NCBI GenBank assembly: GCA_022747635.1
Contig: JAKTNV010000006.1
Span: 63,255,090-63,319,089, forward strand
Source: Hetaerina americana
Lineage: Eukaryota; Arthropoda; Insecta; Odonata; Calopterygidae
Direction of reading: 5' to 3'
Length of the DNA stretch: 64,000 nucleotides
Shown: one piece after another, positions 23,690-35,060 of the stretch
Position numbering within the stretch: the stretch's first letter is position 1
Layout: each line of letters opens with the position of its first letter
Position numbers and translations under genes: made by a program
Notes under the pieces: model-generated
Told to the model about the DNA's origin: nothing
The model's input: the letters and a program-made list of their open reading frames with translations, nothing else
Database searches by the model: none

Positions 23690-24250
23690 CCGTCAATATC
23701 CCTGAATTTTTCCATTAAAAGATTTTAAATGGTAAATTACTTTTCATCAGATTATTTCATTCCAACGTCTAGCTTACATGCCATAAAAAAACTCGCTCGT
23801 ATGTATTTAAGTAACCGAAAATATCTTGGGACATTCCAGGTTAAAATCTAAGATTTGCCTTAGTTTGCCTGAGCCCCAGAACTCAAAAACTACAGAACTT
23901 ACGGGAAGCTTATAGCACTAGGTGCCAGCGGAATAGTAACTGGATCCTAAATCCAGAATGTTCTAAATTCCCACGCCCTAAGGCTTGGAGCGAGGCTGTT
24001 TTACCCGAGACTATCAAATCAATATTTGATTTAATTACAATGCCATCAAATCCATAATGCAAATGCCCCAAAATATTCCCTAATTCAGAAAAAATCAAGT
24101 CACCAGGTTATCTGCCCCCGACCCTTTTACGCGTTTCGTGATGATTCTTCAAAATTGAAAAAGAAGAACACCCACGACACCATAAATAGGTACACCCATC
24201 GCCTGGGAATAGATTGGCATGCACCAGCGCCAAATTAGTGCTCTCGACGA
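23690..24250. other. Unique AT-rich DNA, no gene recognised
   Basis: No coding pattern or repeat recognised. Confidence 0.5.
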
Positions 24251-24254
24251 GCCG

Positions 24255-25185
24255 CTATGGCTGCCACTGTGAAAGAAGCTCAGATGTATGGGGGAATGGG
24301 GGGTGAGGTCGTACACTTCGGCAATCCTCTCGGCACTGAAGGAAAAACAAACACGAAAAACTCCATTCGGAGTCGGGGTGAGAGAGAGAGAGAGGAGATG
24401 AACTCTTTAGGCGACGCGAAAAAGCCAGCGCTCCTCCTTGGCAACCTCTCGTAGGGACACCCACAAAGGAGACCCCGGGAAGATGAGGAGGTAAAGGGGG
24501 GCGGGAGGACGCAGTGAAAGGGAGGAAGAGAGAGAGAATGAGCGATGATGAAGGGAAGTAGGAGAGGGAGAAAGAAAGAGAGAGATTTGCTTTTATGACG
24601 GTTGTGTGGTAACTTCGTGAGACTCGCAACGCAATAAAAGTCCGTGGAGGAGGGATGAAGGTGGGAGAGGAGAGCCTGGTGACTGAGTAGTTGGAAGGCT
24701 GGGAAAAGTGGGCGGAGGAGAGAGTGAATGTGGTTGGGGTGGGGGGAGAGGTTGAGAGACTGGGAGGGGAAAGGGATGGGTCGTTGGGGATGCTGACTCT
24801 GGAGGGGTGGACGTGGATGCGAAGAGGATGGGGGCATGGAGACCGGCGCGCGCCAGGTCACGTGGCAGGGTTAAGAAGCAGTTTAGCTCAAGGACAAGGT
24901 GGAGGGGGGAGGGCGGGGAGGAGTGGGGCGGGAGGGAAGCTGCATCGGCCGAAGCCTCTGGGTCCGGTTGGTGGGAGGATTCCTCACCCTTTACCGCCCC
25001 CCCGTGGAGAAGATTGGTGGTGGGTGGTGGCAGTAGGGGCGGCGGCCGGAAAAGGCGGCAGGAAGGCGGGTGCGCGGATTGAACGTCTGGGAAATTTATT
25101 GGAAACGGGTTTACTCGAGTGGGAAAGTGCAGGAATTATAGATTAAGGAGGCGGATAGGCGGGGAGGAGAAGCGGGGTGCCCCTT
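24255..25185. repeat. GC-rich purine tract
   Basis: Long G/A-rich plus strand (gagagagaga at 24,382-24,398; ggagggg-type runs to 25,060). ORFs up to 193 codons occur on both strands with Pro/Ser or Gly/Arg-rich composition and no domain. I read them as shadows. A CpG-rich patch at 24,840-25,080 could be a promoter-like island, but there is no gene beside it that I can see. Confidence 0.65.
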
Positions 25186-27765
25186 TCATATCGAGGCCGT
25201 CTCGGGCACTGCAACGTGATCCGACGGACTTAAGTTGGCAGCTACGATTCGTATCACTTTGTGGCGGATAATATGTGGTATTTCAGTTGGAAGGGATTGT
25301 GCTGTTATAAAGAATCGGAGGGTAGTGTCCGTGCATAGATGCACCAAATGCTATGGATTCATCCATTTATAATGTTACTTAAAACTTGTATGCGACTCTA
25401 ATTTAGAGCCGTAAACTCTTCCCTGAATCCACTAATGCGTTGGCAAGATTGAAAGTAAAATACATTAACCTGATCAAACTCCATCACATTTATCTTTGAG
25501 TACAAGTGATGAGCAAATGCTATTATACGGTAACTGAAGATTTTACCTATGCGATGAAACCGGTATCACCGTATTCATAAAAATGATGGTTTCACTCGTA
25601 CGTGTAGTGGGGGTGACTTGGAACAAAAGTAGCGTATAATGCGATGAATGCCATTGAATTTATTTACAAGATGACTTTCTCTTTCAAGCTCAATGTGTGT
25701 CAATTATTCGTTTCAAATCTCTTTCCATTATGATCTTATATGGCAGCTTGTTTCGTCTGATTAATGACGTGTTTTTACACATTATGATATGTAAAAGTAA
25801 TTAAGAAGTCCATCGACTTATAATATCTCCGTCTCGATTTATAAATACTCGTTCGTTAACTGTATTAATTTTATTTATTATTGCCAGTTTATGTCTCTTG
25901 TGAAATCCTGAGCAACTCTGTGGCTCCATGTTTCTCTAAAATTGCGGTGCCTAGATTCAGAACCGCGATAAATACTATTATCACTCCGCCTGAAATTTGT
26001 GCGTTTAGATTACCCATTCCATTTGCGACTTTTTGACTCCTGTGCCTATTGTTCCTCTGTGGGGTTACGGCCTCATCATCGTCCACTTTCATTATTTCAC
26101 CATAGGAGTCGGCGGTTTACATTGGGTACACACTTCTCGCTTGTTTGTGTGCTCACATGTTTTTGGGAGTGGCTCACGTGGGAGTGGCGATTATTAGCGG
26201 ACGCGAAGCCCACAAGGTCAAAACTGGTGCATAAATTACAATTTGAAGAACGGTTTTGCCGGAGAATATACTTCTATTCCACAAGGATAATTCATAAGCT
26301 CAATAAAGATTACGTATTTGCCGAACAACTTAAACAGAGATGACCACCTGTCTCACGATAAAACTCCGCATCCTAGCGAATGTGGCCATGAAAGCAGGCA
26401 GAGCGTACGTTGAAGCTGCCTGGCGGGAATTGGATGTGAGATTTTCAGACTGCAGCCCTTACTCAGTGAAAGTGCGTGAATACAAAGCGTTTAAAGTAAA
26501 TTAACCTCAGAAACCTATAAATGCTACAAGCCAAGGCACCGCTAGTGTGTGTGGCGGGGGGGGGGGGGGAGTTGCATTCCACTCCAGGCATGCAACATCA
26601 TTATTAAGTTTTGTTTAACCGTTAACAGTTATTCATTCATAATTATTGAATATTGAAAATATTTCAAATGATTAAGTTAGTTTTTACCACAGCTACATGA
26701 ACTACGGTAAATAAATGTTAAATACTTATCTGAGTATACGAGACGAGCAGAACACGAGTATTAAAAAGAAAAACAATTAGAAGTTAATGCATAATATAAC
26801 ATGGCAAATTGCATTTTTTCTGATCCTTTATCACTGGTGGGAAATATGGCTTCTTAAATATGTCGGCTATTCACTTGTCCTCTAGAATCATACAGCCATG
26901 ATCTCTCATACGAAGAGGCTAATAATTATCAATATTATCACTGACGACACCTTCCAATTCGTGCGTGTAATTTATTCTGTATGTAAGCAAGTGATTCCCA
27001 ACCTAGTTGCTCTAATAATCTAGATAAAAGAGTATGTTTTCCACGACGTTTTACAAATATAGCTCCTCTATAAGGATCGAATTCCGCAATCGATCCAACC
27101 CCATGAAGATCCCATACACTAGCAGCATATCCTGAATGAGGCTTAACTAGTGAAAGATAGCATAAATTACCAATCGAGTCTTTCTTTTATTTCGCTGAAA
27201 ATGATTCTATATTCTTCTATTTCTGTAAAGAGACAATGATTCATGTGTTAAAATAATATTGCACGGTCAATTAATACTTTTAATTACTAACAATAACTGC
27301 GAATACTGTTGTGGCATAATTTCCACGCCTCAACTATGCAACCCCAGGTTAAACTTGAATTTGTTTATAATATTGAAAACAATTAAAAGTAAAATTTGAA
27401 TGAAAGCGAAAGATGTGCTCTGCTGCCGCAATTTAATCCATAATGCGTTGCGACCATAGTGGTGCAAATTCTTGGCAACATTTACAACCACCAAGATTGA
27501 ATATTTAACGCGGCGTCTTCTCTCCGCGTGAAATGGCGGATTTCTCTGTATTTATAAATCTACACTCGCTTCCATTGATTAAAAATGAGGCTCTTCAGTT
27601 GAGTCGTTTATGGAAAAATTAGGAATACCCATTTAGTTACCTGTTCCAATCAACTCGGCACAGTGGCACGCAGTATATAAATGTATTTGCCACTCAAATG
27701 TTTAGGCGCGGGAAAGAGGGGAAGGAGTCAGGAGTAAATTTTTAGAATTAAATGCCAAGTTAACA
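25186..27765. other. Unique AT-rich DNA, no gene recognised
   Basis: Nothing recognised. A G run of about 16 lies near 26,553-26,569. The ORF at 25,999-26,343 (114 codons) overlaps an ORF on the other strand and has no known domain. Confidence 0.5.
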
Positions 27766-27769
27766 TTTT

Positions 27770-28400
27770 TTACCCTCCTGCATCAATATTTGAATCCGTC
27801 CTCCCCTCGATCCAGCCGAGGCCGTCCGATTGAGGAAGTATGGGAGCGAAGAACACGTAGCGTGAAGGAGTTCGGGTTGAATTCGAATCTGGTGGTGCCC
27901 TCGCGAGGAGCCGGCAAGAGGAGGAGAGGGAGAGAAGATGAAGGGGAAGTTGAAGATTAAAGGAAAACCGGGAGGAGGGAGGTAGGTGGGGGCAAACGGG
28001 AAGAGGGTGAGGCCGTTTGATGGGGGCCCCGGGGGTGTGTGGGGGCAATCGCAAAGCGTCGTTGTGCGGGGAAGAAATTATGAGAGGGAGCCGTGAGATG
28101 GGAAAGCGAGGAGGGCAATGAAATAAAAATGGAAGAAGAGCGGAGGAGGGTGGAGTGGGAAAGGGGGATGGAAGGGAACAGAAAAGAGAAATCATTGCGT
28201 AGAGCTTCTTGCCCTGCGGGTCTGGGGTGGCTGCCTGCGCAGACGGTTTCGCTACGGTAAATGGAGGAAGTGGCGGTGGGGGGTGAAGATTTCTGCGGGA
28301 ACTTTAGGGAGCGGGGCAAAGAGCAAGTGCGAAGGGGAGATTGGCGGATCGTCCGAAGGAAACCGGGAGGAGAGAGAGGGAGAGAGACGATGCGTCTGAC
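27770..28400. repeat. GC-rich purine tract
   Basis: Plus strand is G/A-rich (gggaggaggg, gagagggaga), with ggggccccggggg near 28,023-28,035. Minus-strand ORFs of 120-141 codons are Pro/Ser/Leu-rich artefacts. Confidence 0.65.
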
Positions 28401-29730
28401 TTAGGATCCCTAGCTCAGCTTTAGCGAAGCAATGAGATTAAAAATATTACCCTAATGAAAACCATTGGCTACATCTACTAGACATGAGGGCTTGCGGCAG
28501 GAGGTGTTAGGCCACCAGTCATTAGAGTAATTATTAATTTAATTCATCATAAATCATGGTTCCTATATTTGCAGTCTCAAATTTTACGAGGGAAGAATGA
28601 TTCTTTCTACCGATCGGTTCTGTAGATGGTTTACCTTAACTCATGACTGCGGTATCCCTTACCGACATAAAATAACGATAAAATTATATCTCATATACTA
28701 GCGATAAATCCGTAAAATTTTGAGTTTTGGTCATGTGTTAGTTCATTCCATGTCTTCCAAGTCATGGTATTCAATAACAATAACATGGCAAATTTTCTCA
28801 AAGCTCAGGTTTCTCCACGAGACTGACAGCAATTCTCTGTTTTCTGTTATCTTTCGAAATTTTTTTCTGCCCAAGTTACCAACTAGACGGGTTGGAGAAC
28901 GTTTTCAGAACTGTCATCACTGACGGCTATTATTCATTAAAGCAAGAGCGACCGTCAGGGCTGCAATCCGCATAGCGAACGCGGAATGAAACTTAATCGT
29001 TCGCGATAACGAGACGGATGGATATGGTGATTATTATGATGTACCACACCATCATTCTCTCATTCCTTTACTTCCTGCGGTTGGATGTGAGCGTAGTAGT
29101 GCCGGCACCTTTTCTGTAGGTCGAATCAGTAAAAATTTGAAGAATTATAACTATTTAAGCAACGTGAATATACATATTCGGCACTTAATATTCGGAAGAG
29201 CTACGAGAGCAGGGGGTCGGGGAGGTAGAGGAAGGCGCAGATACGTAATCGTGGGTATGTCAATGAGAAGCTATTGGAGCTCTATAATTCTCTCACATCG
29301 CAAATTTTAGTTTTTTTAAATACTACTACTCTATTTTTTTCCTGATGTGACCTAAGAACCGTCACAGAGCACGTATCATTTGCAAGGAATTATTTCAACG
29401 GACAGTCCTTGGACAGGTGGTCTAAATTCGTGAGACAGAATGTGTTCTGAAGAATATTTGAATAATATTCTGTTATAGTATCATGTTATGTTGACGTTGG
29501 CGAAATGTTTCTACGATGACGATTTTTTTGTAAACGGGCCCATGAAGACTGTCCACAAAACTTTTCCCTGGTGGAACAGTCCTTAAAAACCTCACTGACT
29601 AATTATCAAATCTACAACTATATAATACCCTGCAAGATGAAATAAGATCATGTGGCAGGGTGTGTTTTGTCCAAAATGTGAACAAGCTTCTTTAAAAGAA
29701 ATATTCGGAAAAAATTAGTAATGATTTTCC
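28401..29730. other. Unique AT-rich DNA, no gene recognised
   Basis: No coding pattern, RNA gene or repeat recognised. Confidence 0.5.
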
Positions 29731-29784
29731 TTCTGCGTGAATTCCTCTCGGGTCCTCCACCGGGTTATATCGTCCATATCGGGC

Positions 29785-29819
29785 GACGTTTCGATGCCAG
29801 ACTCGGTCATCGTCTTCAG
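29785..29819 (-). ncRNA. Hammerhead-ribozyme-like core, left arm
   Basis: Minus strand reads CTGAAGA, C, GATG, an 11-nt loop region, CATC, GAAACGTC. It has both conserved hammerhead boxes, a 4-bp stem II (GATG/CATC), and the palindromic AC/GU stem III before the cleavage C. It shares the extra C after CTGAAGA with the core at 15.4 kb. Stem I pairing is weak. Confidence 0.5.
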
Positions 29820-29843
29820 GGCTTCTATATCTCTTCAGAAGCC

Positions 29844-29878
29844 CTGAAGACGATGACCGAGTCGGACATCGAATCGTC
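29844..29878 (+). ncRNA. Hammerhead-like core, right arm, decayed
   Basis: The same core as in the left arm but on the plus strand: CTGAAGACGATG is preserved, while the GAAA box has become GAATCGTC. That change hits a nucleotide needed in the known ribozyme, so this arm should be inactive. Confidence 0.45.
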
Positions 29879-29940
29879 GCCCGATATGGACGATATAACC
29901 CGGTGGAAGACCCGAGAAGAATTTACGCAGCTGATACGCC

Positions 29941-31550
29941 GGGAAAACACCAAATCGATTTTCTTTCTGTTATTAATAATGCCTAATATAGGAGTCCGAG
30001 GTTCAAATCGACGGAATACCCATGAATACACCAAGCTAAACCATCAAACTTTATTTAATTTTTTAGAAAATGACAGAAATGGGAGTGAAGCTGTCCAACC
30101 CACCCCGACAATGTGAATTTCAAAATGCCATCAGATTATTACGTGGCAATCTCTCTCCTCCAGCCATTCCAGCAGCCCTATCTTCGAGTTGATAAGTTTA
30201 TCATTTTTATTCATTAGGTGTCGAAAAATTGTGAGCATTTTCAGCATACATCTATCTGTTTCACCAGTGGTATCAATGTCAAATGTATGTGACGAGCCGA
30301 ATTTGGCTGCTCCCTGCCTATAAGATACACGGGATGATCGAAAGTCGGGAGAGTAGGAGCGGCGAGAGTTAGGAGCAGGAGAGAAAGAGGAGGAGAAGAA
30401 GGCTCTCGGCGCAGAAAGGAATGAGAAAAAGAAATGTCCTTTTGCTGTCCAGAGACGCTGAATTTCTCGTAACGGTGTGAGATTAATAAAAATCCCATTC
30501 TCGTGCTTGTGGTGAATGCAAATCAATGTTATGTCTGGCCTAAGGTGCGGATGAATACAGTCATGACGAAGAGTCTGAAACGGCGCAAGAAAGAATCCAA
30601 TGTGTTATCCGTGATGCCCTTGGAGGAAGCGAATAAATAATTCTGCGGATAAAAATGGTCCTGAATATTACTCAATGATATTTCAGCTTTTTAATTTTTT
30701 ACGGAATTTGAAACGTTGACAAATCAAGGATTGGACGTTCAATGAGGAAGTTAAAGTTGTTTGAAGGAAGTATTACGGAGTCAATTAAAATGAGTGAAGC
30801 AATTAGAAGTAAAACCAAAAAAAATTAAATGCAAAGTTAAACATTTGAAATTTTCGTGTTATATAAACCAAATGGAATCCTCTTTCCCGTGGAGAATTAG
30901 GCCCGCAGAGTTTGAAGTTTGGAATGTGCTAAACGTTTGGATTATGCAAAATTCAACCGTAATGTAATAAATTGCAAATTATGGAATACGTAAGTACATT
31001 TCATTTCCTTTACTGTAGCAGAATTATAGCGACGCATACAGTTATGGTGTAGACTTTTCCACATAATTACTTCGTATTCATTCAAACGAAATACATCAAG
31101 TGGAAGAAGATGGGGATACAGTTAATGAAGGCGATACAAGTTAACGATTTTAAATAATTCTTTCCAGCAGAATATAAAAACCCAGAGGGAAGGGCCGAGT
31201 GGAGGAAATTTCAACTATATATTTTTAAAATATCCAATTTATTGCTTTAATCATGGTATGCGATTAATAAACAAGATAACGGTAGGGAAAACCTGAGTGG
31301 GGACACGGAGAATGAATCATCCTAACCGAAAATGAACCCGTGAAAGGGAAAGAAAAGGGAGACTTTATTTAGCGGAATTGAATCTCGGAAATGAATAAAA
31401 CCTACGAACCACCTTTTTGAGATTTGGCTATTTTTTAATCTCGACGATTGCTTAGAGTTGGAATTATGTATACGGTTATTCATGAAAAAAAGCAGGAAGA
31501 GGGAAATAATAATATTAAAATAAAAACGGTAAGAGCTTAAAGATTCTTAT
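29941..31550. other. Unique AT-rich DNA, no gene recognised
   Basis: Nothing recognised apart from a small A/G-rich block at 30,340-30,440. Confidence 0.5.
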
Positions 31551-31765
31551 CAGAGGAGAATGGGATTTGACGAGTAATGCAAAGTAAGAGGGGGGGAAGG
31601 GGAGAGAGAGGGAAAACTAAGATGGGAGATAAGAAAAAGGAGCCAGATAAGAGGGCGAGAGGATGGGAGAGGACGAGAGCGAGAGAAAGGATTTCCTGGA
31701 AGATGGATTGGGCGTGAGATGACGGTCGGAAGAAAGGGAACGACTGCGCGCGGGCTCAGGATATG
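31551..31765. repeat. Purine tract
   Basis: G/A-rich plus strand (gggggaaggggagagagagg). A 72-codon Pro/Leu-rich minus-strand ORF across it is an artefact. Confidence 0.65.
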
Positions 31766-32085
31766 CACGGCCGTGTGAATTTAAGGCTTCCTATAAAACG
31801 GTCGGGATGGGCCGAGAGCCGAGAACTGAAATGGGAGGGTGAGAGTATTTATTGCCACGAGATATGAAATAGATCGACTGAAGGGCGGACTGTGGTGTCG
31901 GATAACGTGTCCTCCATTCTATACCCTGCCTGTCACGCGTAAGTTGGCAAAAACAGCTACAACCAACCCTATCGGTTGCTACGCATGATGTTAAAAGAGT
32001 TTTATTGCCATAGATAACCTATCATGTAAGGAGACGTTTGATCGGTCTGCGTAAAAATCTCATACAATGACTAAAACTTATAAAA
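31766..32085. other. Unique DNA, no gene recognised
   Basis: No coding pattern or repeat recognised. Confidence 0.5.
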
Positions 32086-32089
32086 CAAC

Positions 32090-32430
32090 CTCTACGCAAA
32101 CCGAACTCCTATATCCCTGCATCATTCTCCTCCTTCGTCGCACGTTTTATTTTCTACTCGTCCTTCCCGAAATTCTAATTATTTTCTTCCCTCATCCCAC
32201 TTTCCTTCCCAATCATTCTCGCTTCCATCACAGCCATCAATATCCCACTACCTTCATCTCATCGGTATTTCTTCAGAACACTTTTTATCCGAATCCCCCA
32301 TCCAAACCAACTTCCGCTCATCCCTCACCACATCTGATATCTGTTCATTTATCTTCCCGGCTATTCAGCTTGTTTCTTTCTCCAACCCTCTCCATACCCA
32401 CGTTTCACGAGCCTCAAACATAAGCTCGCG
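32090..32430 (-). pseudogene. Degraded RTE-type LINE, C-terminal end
   Basis: On the plus strand cttccttcccaatcattctc, then ccatcaatatcccactacc (about 32,200-32,255) follow the order of 15,753-15,812 in the RTE copy (cttccctttcctcttttgcc, cttcaacatcccactgccgg). Further on, ctccaaccctctccataccc (32,380-32,400) matches ctccattcttctccacaccc. So this is the extreme C-terminus of the RTE ORF on the minus strand, heavily diverged. The 118-codon plus-strand ORF is antisense to it. Confidence 0.72.
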
Positions 32431-33515
32431 TGTTTGTCCCGAAGGTGTCCTTACGTTTTTCTCTGAGAGAAAGAAACGACATGGATTTTATCAAATAAAT
32501 TCAATACTTTGTCCCACAGCGTTTCAAAAAAGGAGTATGCACAAACTCACGAGATTAGATACTTGTTTCTGCCGCTTGAATTCACAAAATATCGTGTTCA
32601 GATTGAATCAGTGGAACCTGACCAGCCGTGACCTAATTATGCACAATAATACAAAATGATAATTAATGTTAGGCTTCAAAATAGTATTATAGATAAAATT
32701 GCTTTTCAAAATCTCATTACGATAGATTTTAAGACGAAGCAGTTTTCTGCATCTTCAAAAATACCCCGCGATCTACCAAAAAGATGTGTGGTAGGGGGTG
32801 CAAGTACCTATTTGAATGGGTAAGTTATAAGAGAGAGAAAGGCTGGTTTACGGGTTAAGGAAAATGAAACGATTCGTAAAAACACCCAAAAAAGCCTTGC
32901 AAATCCGTGTACATGCCAGAGGAAAATCTACTTACAAGCAAGCGTTAAGTTCATCCTAATTTTACCCCCGAAGTAAAAGATAAGAAAGGGTTAATTTGAA
33001 GCCATCTTAATTGCGTATGGAAAGATATTTTCACGAAATTATTTACATTTTTACTCCCCTCAGTTTCTTTTGCTTATCACGCAATCCTATCTCATCACTA
33101 AGCGATTGACAGAAATGCAAAAATACGGAAGAGTTGGTTTTACTTCCTAGACCAAATATTATTCAGTATTACCCAAAACTGATATCTGTTCCATGTTCCC
33201 TGTCATATGATTCACATCTAATAGGCAGTTCATATCCCGCGGTATAATTTTCATGTCAGTATTTCCTGTTTATAGATGTTCCTTCTATTTCATTAATCCA
33301 ATGAGAAAATATATAATAGTACACATTAAAACGGAAAATAAATACACTTTATCGACTATTTTGACGCCTTTTATAGAAAGCTAATAATTTTGCCACAGAT
33401 TCTCTAAATATGTTGCAACTAATTTCGAATTTAACAGAGTTTTTAAACTATAACATTGCTCCCTTAAGTGAAAGCTACGCTGCAAGATACAGTTCTGTAA
33501 GTAAACGCCAATGCA
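32431..33515. other. Unique AT-rich DNA, no gene recognised
   Basis: Nothing recognised. Confidence 0.5.
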
Positions 33516-33519
33516 ATAT

Positions 33520-33640
33520 TGTAAAACTCTATAAATGTTTTATTTTCAATTACAATGCATCAATATAAAATTGTAAAAATCATTCATCTTGAGCGGGATT
33601 CGAAGCCGAATCCTTGATTTTATCACAACATCTTGTTCCT
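33520..33640 (-). repeat. tRNA-derived SINE (type C), minus copy
   Basis: On the minus strand an RNA polymerase III B-box-like sequence (gcttcgaatcccgctcaaga) is followed by tgaatgatttttaca and a diverged end with tgatgcattg. The neighbouring plus-strand copy at 33.67-33.79 kb has the same order, so the two lie head to head. Confidence 0.6.
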
Positions 33641-33667
33641 GTAAAATCCCCTAAAATATCGCACTTT

Positions 33668-33790
33668 AGGACGTCTCGACAGCTTAAATGACAACTCGGC
33701 CGGACATCGAGAGATCCGGGTTCGAATCCCAGTTAAGACGAATAATTTTTACACTCTGAAATTTATGCATTTCAATGAGCACTGTGCGGA
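33668..33790 (+). repeat. tRNA-derived SINE (type C), plus copy
   Basis: Begins near gcactttaggacgtctcgac; a B box (gggttcgaatcccag, about 33,718-33,733) is followed by acgaataatttttacactct and gaaatttatgcatttc. The tail (tttttacactctgaaatt) recurs as the arms of the perfect hairpin at 55.2 kb. A tRNA-like A box is not clear, so the head may be diverged. No (A)n tail is obvious. Confidence 0.6.
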
Positions 33791-34630
33791 TACTCCGTTT
33801 AAAGTAGCTCCTGCGACATCTCCTGCTGTTTCTTGGAACTTAATTTTCAATGTTTTTAAACTCGCATGTAAGCATTCGGTGTTAAATTTAATGCTTGATC
33901 TGCTTAACTTTATTTTGGGAATTTAGCCACTATTGGTACTAAAAATAGAAATGGAATGCTCAATATAATTCCGGAGTGACGAAAATAATGGGTTGGCAGA
34001 CACAATTCAAGTTAATTATTTTGAAATCAGTGCCTACACAATAGTGAAAAACGTAAAATTAACGAGAGTGGGAAGCCTTTGAGGAATGCATGCATTCACT
34101 TAAAGAATCAATTACCTTCAAGCAAATACAACAAAGATGTGAATTCCAAAAATAAAATTAAACATTACATAATGAATTTGACTCGATTTAGCTTCATAGC
34201 AGATTCAGATTGGATGCGGAATGTCTTTTCAAAGGAAGCCACTGGAAGGTGCAACTTTGGGAATCGGATAAGAAACCTCGGGCCTCATGAAGTTGTGGAA
34301 AGTAACAGATAAAAGAAGAAACGCTTCTCCAGGAACACTGTAGAGAGATAGCGAGAGCAGCCCTGGAAACGCCCGATCCGGATTTTAAAATTTCATTGAT
34401 TGGGATGAAGAAAGATTACACTCGCTGGGAAAGGGGCAGTGGGAGGCGACGCCAGTGAGACAAGAAAAAGAACTCTGTCAGACGAGAAAACGTTTGCTCG
34501 CGAAGCATTCCGGAGAAATTGATAAGGATATCTGAAAGGACCAGGAAAACGCAGAGCGCTTGTACGAAAGCACGATTCAGGGACGCAAGGAGTCGTGTAG
34601 ATAGCGGATATTCGCAAGGGAAGATGGGGG
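33791..34630. other. Unique DNA, no gene recognised
   Basis: Nothing recognised. Confidence 0.5.
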
Positions 34631-35060
34631 AAGACCCCTAGTACAATATGGAAAGCGTTGTATGTATTCTTGGGGGTAGCCACGGGGTATACTCTGGGAA
34701 ACACATATGGGAAGGGGGCGGGAGTGGAAGGATTTCGGGTGTCGGGGTGGGGGATTGTTTAGTGTGCTGTGAAGGTTCTGGGGGGAGGGCGGGGCGGCGG
34801 CGAGGGCGAGGGAGGTAGATAAGGGAGCAATTCGTCATGCCCAAACCAAGCCCGGGGCGGGCGCTAGATTGGTGGAGGAGGGCGCTGGGAACGGGGAGTG
34901 GGTGGGGGAAGAGGGTGCGGTAGTTGCGTGCGGAGAATGAGGAGGGAGTTTGGTACCGGGGGGGGGGGTGGACGGAGAAAGGGGGAGCAAATGGTTATCA
35001 TAAGGGGTAAGGAATCGTCTGCAAAGTTCGAGAGGTTGGCGATATCGGGAGGGAGGTGAC
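34631..35060. repeat. G-rich tract
   Basis: Plus strand is G-rich with nine-G and GGGG-type runs near 34,960-34,975 and gggcggggcggcgg near 34,787. Such runs could form G-quadruplexes. Associated minus-strand ORFs are Pro-rich artefacts. Confidence 0.65.

Larger units (their letters stand above)
29733..29930. repeat. Long inverted repeat, two 94-nt arms, 10-nt loop
   Basis: Arms at 29,733-29,826 and 29,837-29,930 are equal in length and differ at only about 6 of 94 positions by eye (about 94% identity). The loop is 10 nt (29,827-29,836). Each arm contains a hammerhead-like core, pointing outward from the centre. Sequence just outside the right arm (tacgccgggaaaac) looks like a continuation of the repeat unit. 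The 131-codon ORF across the structure is incidental. Confidence 0.93.

Noticed and set aside
24280..25146. 193- and 151-codon ORFs on opposite strands
   Set aside because: Both follow from the purine tract; neither has a family signature.
25999..26343. 114-codon Cys/Leu/Arg-rich ORF
   Set aside because: It overlaps an equally plausible ORF on the other strand and matches no family I know.
29721..30116. 131-codon ORF across the inverted repeat
   Set aside because: It runs through both arms of the hairpin, so it is a by-product of the repeat.
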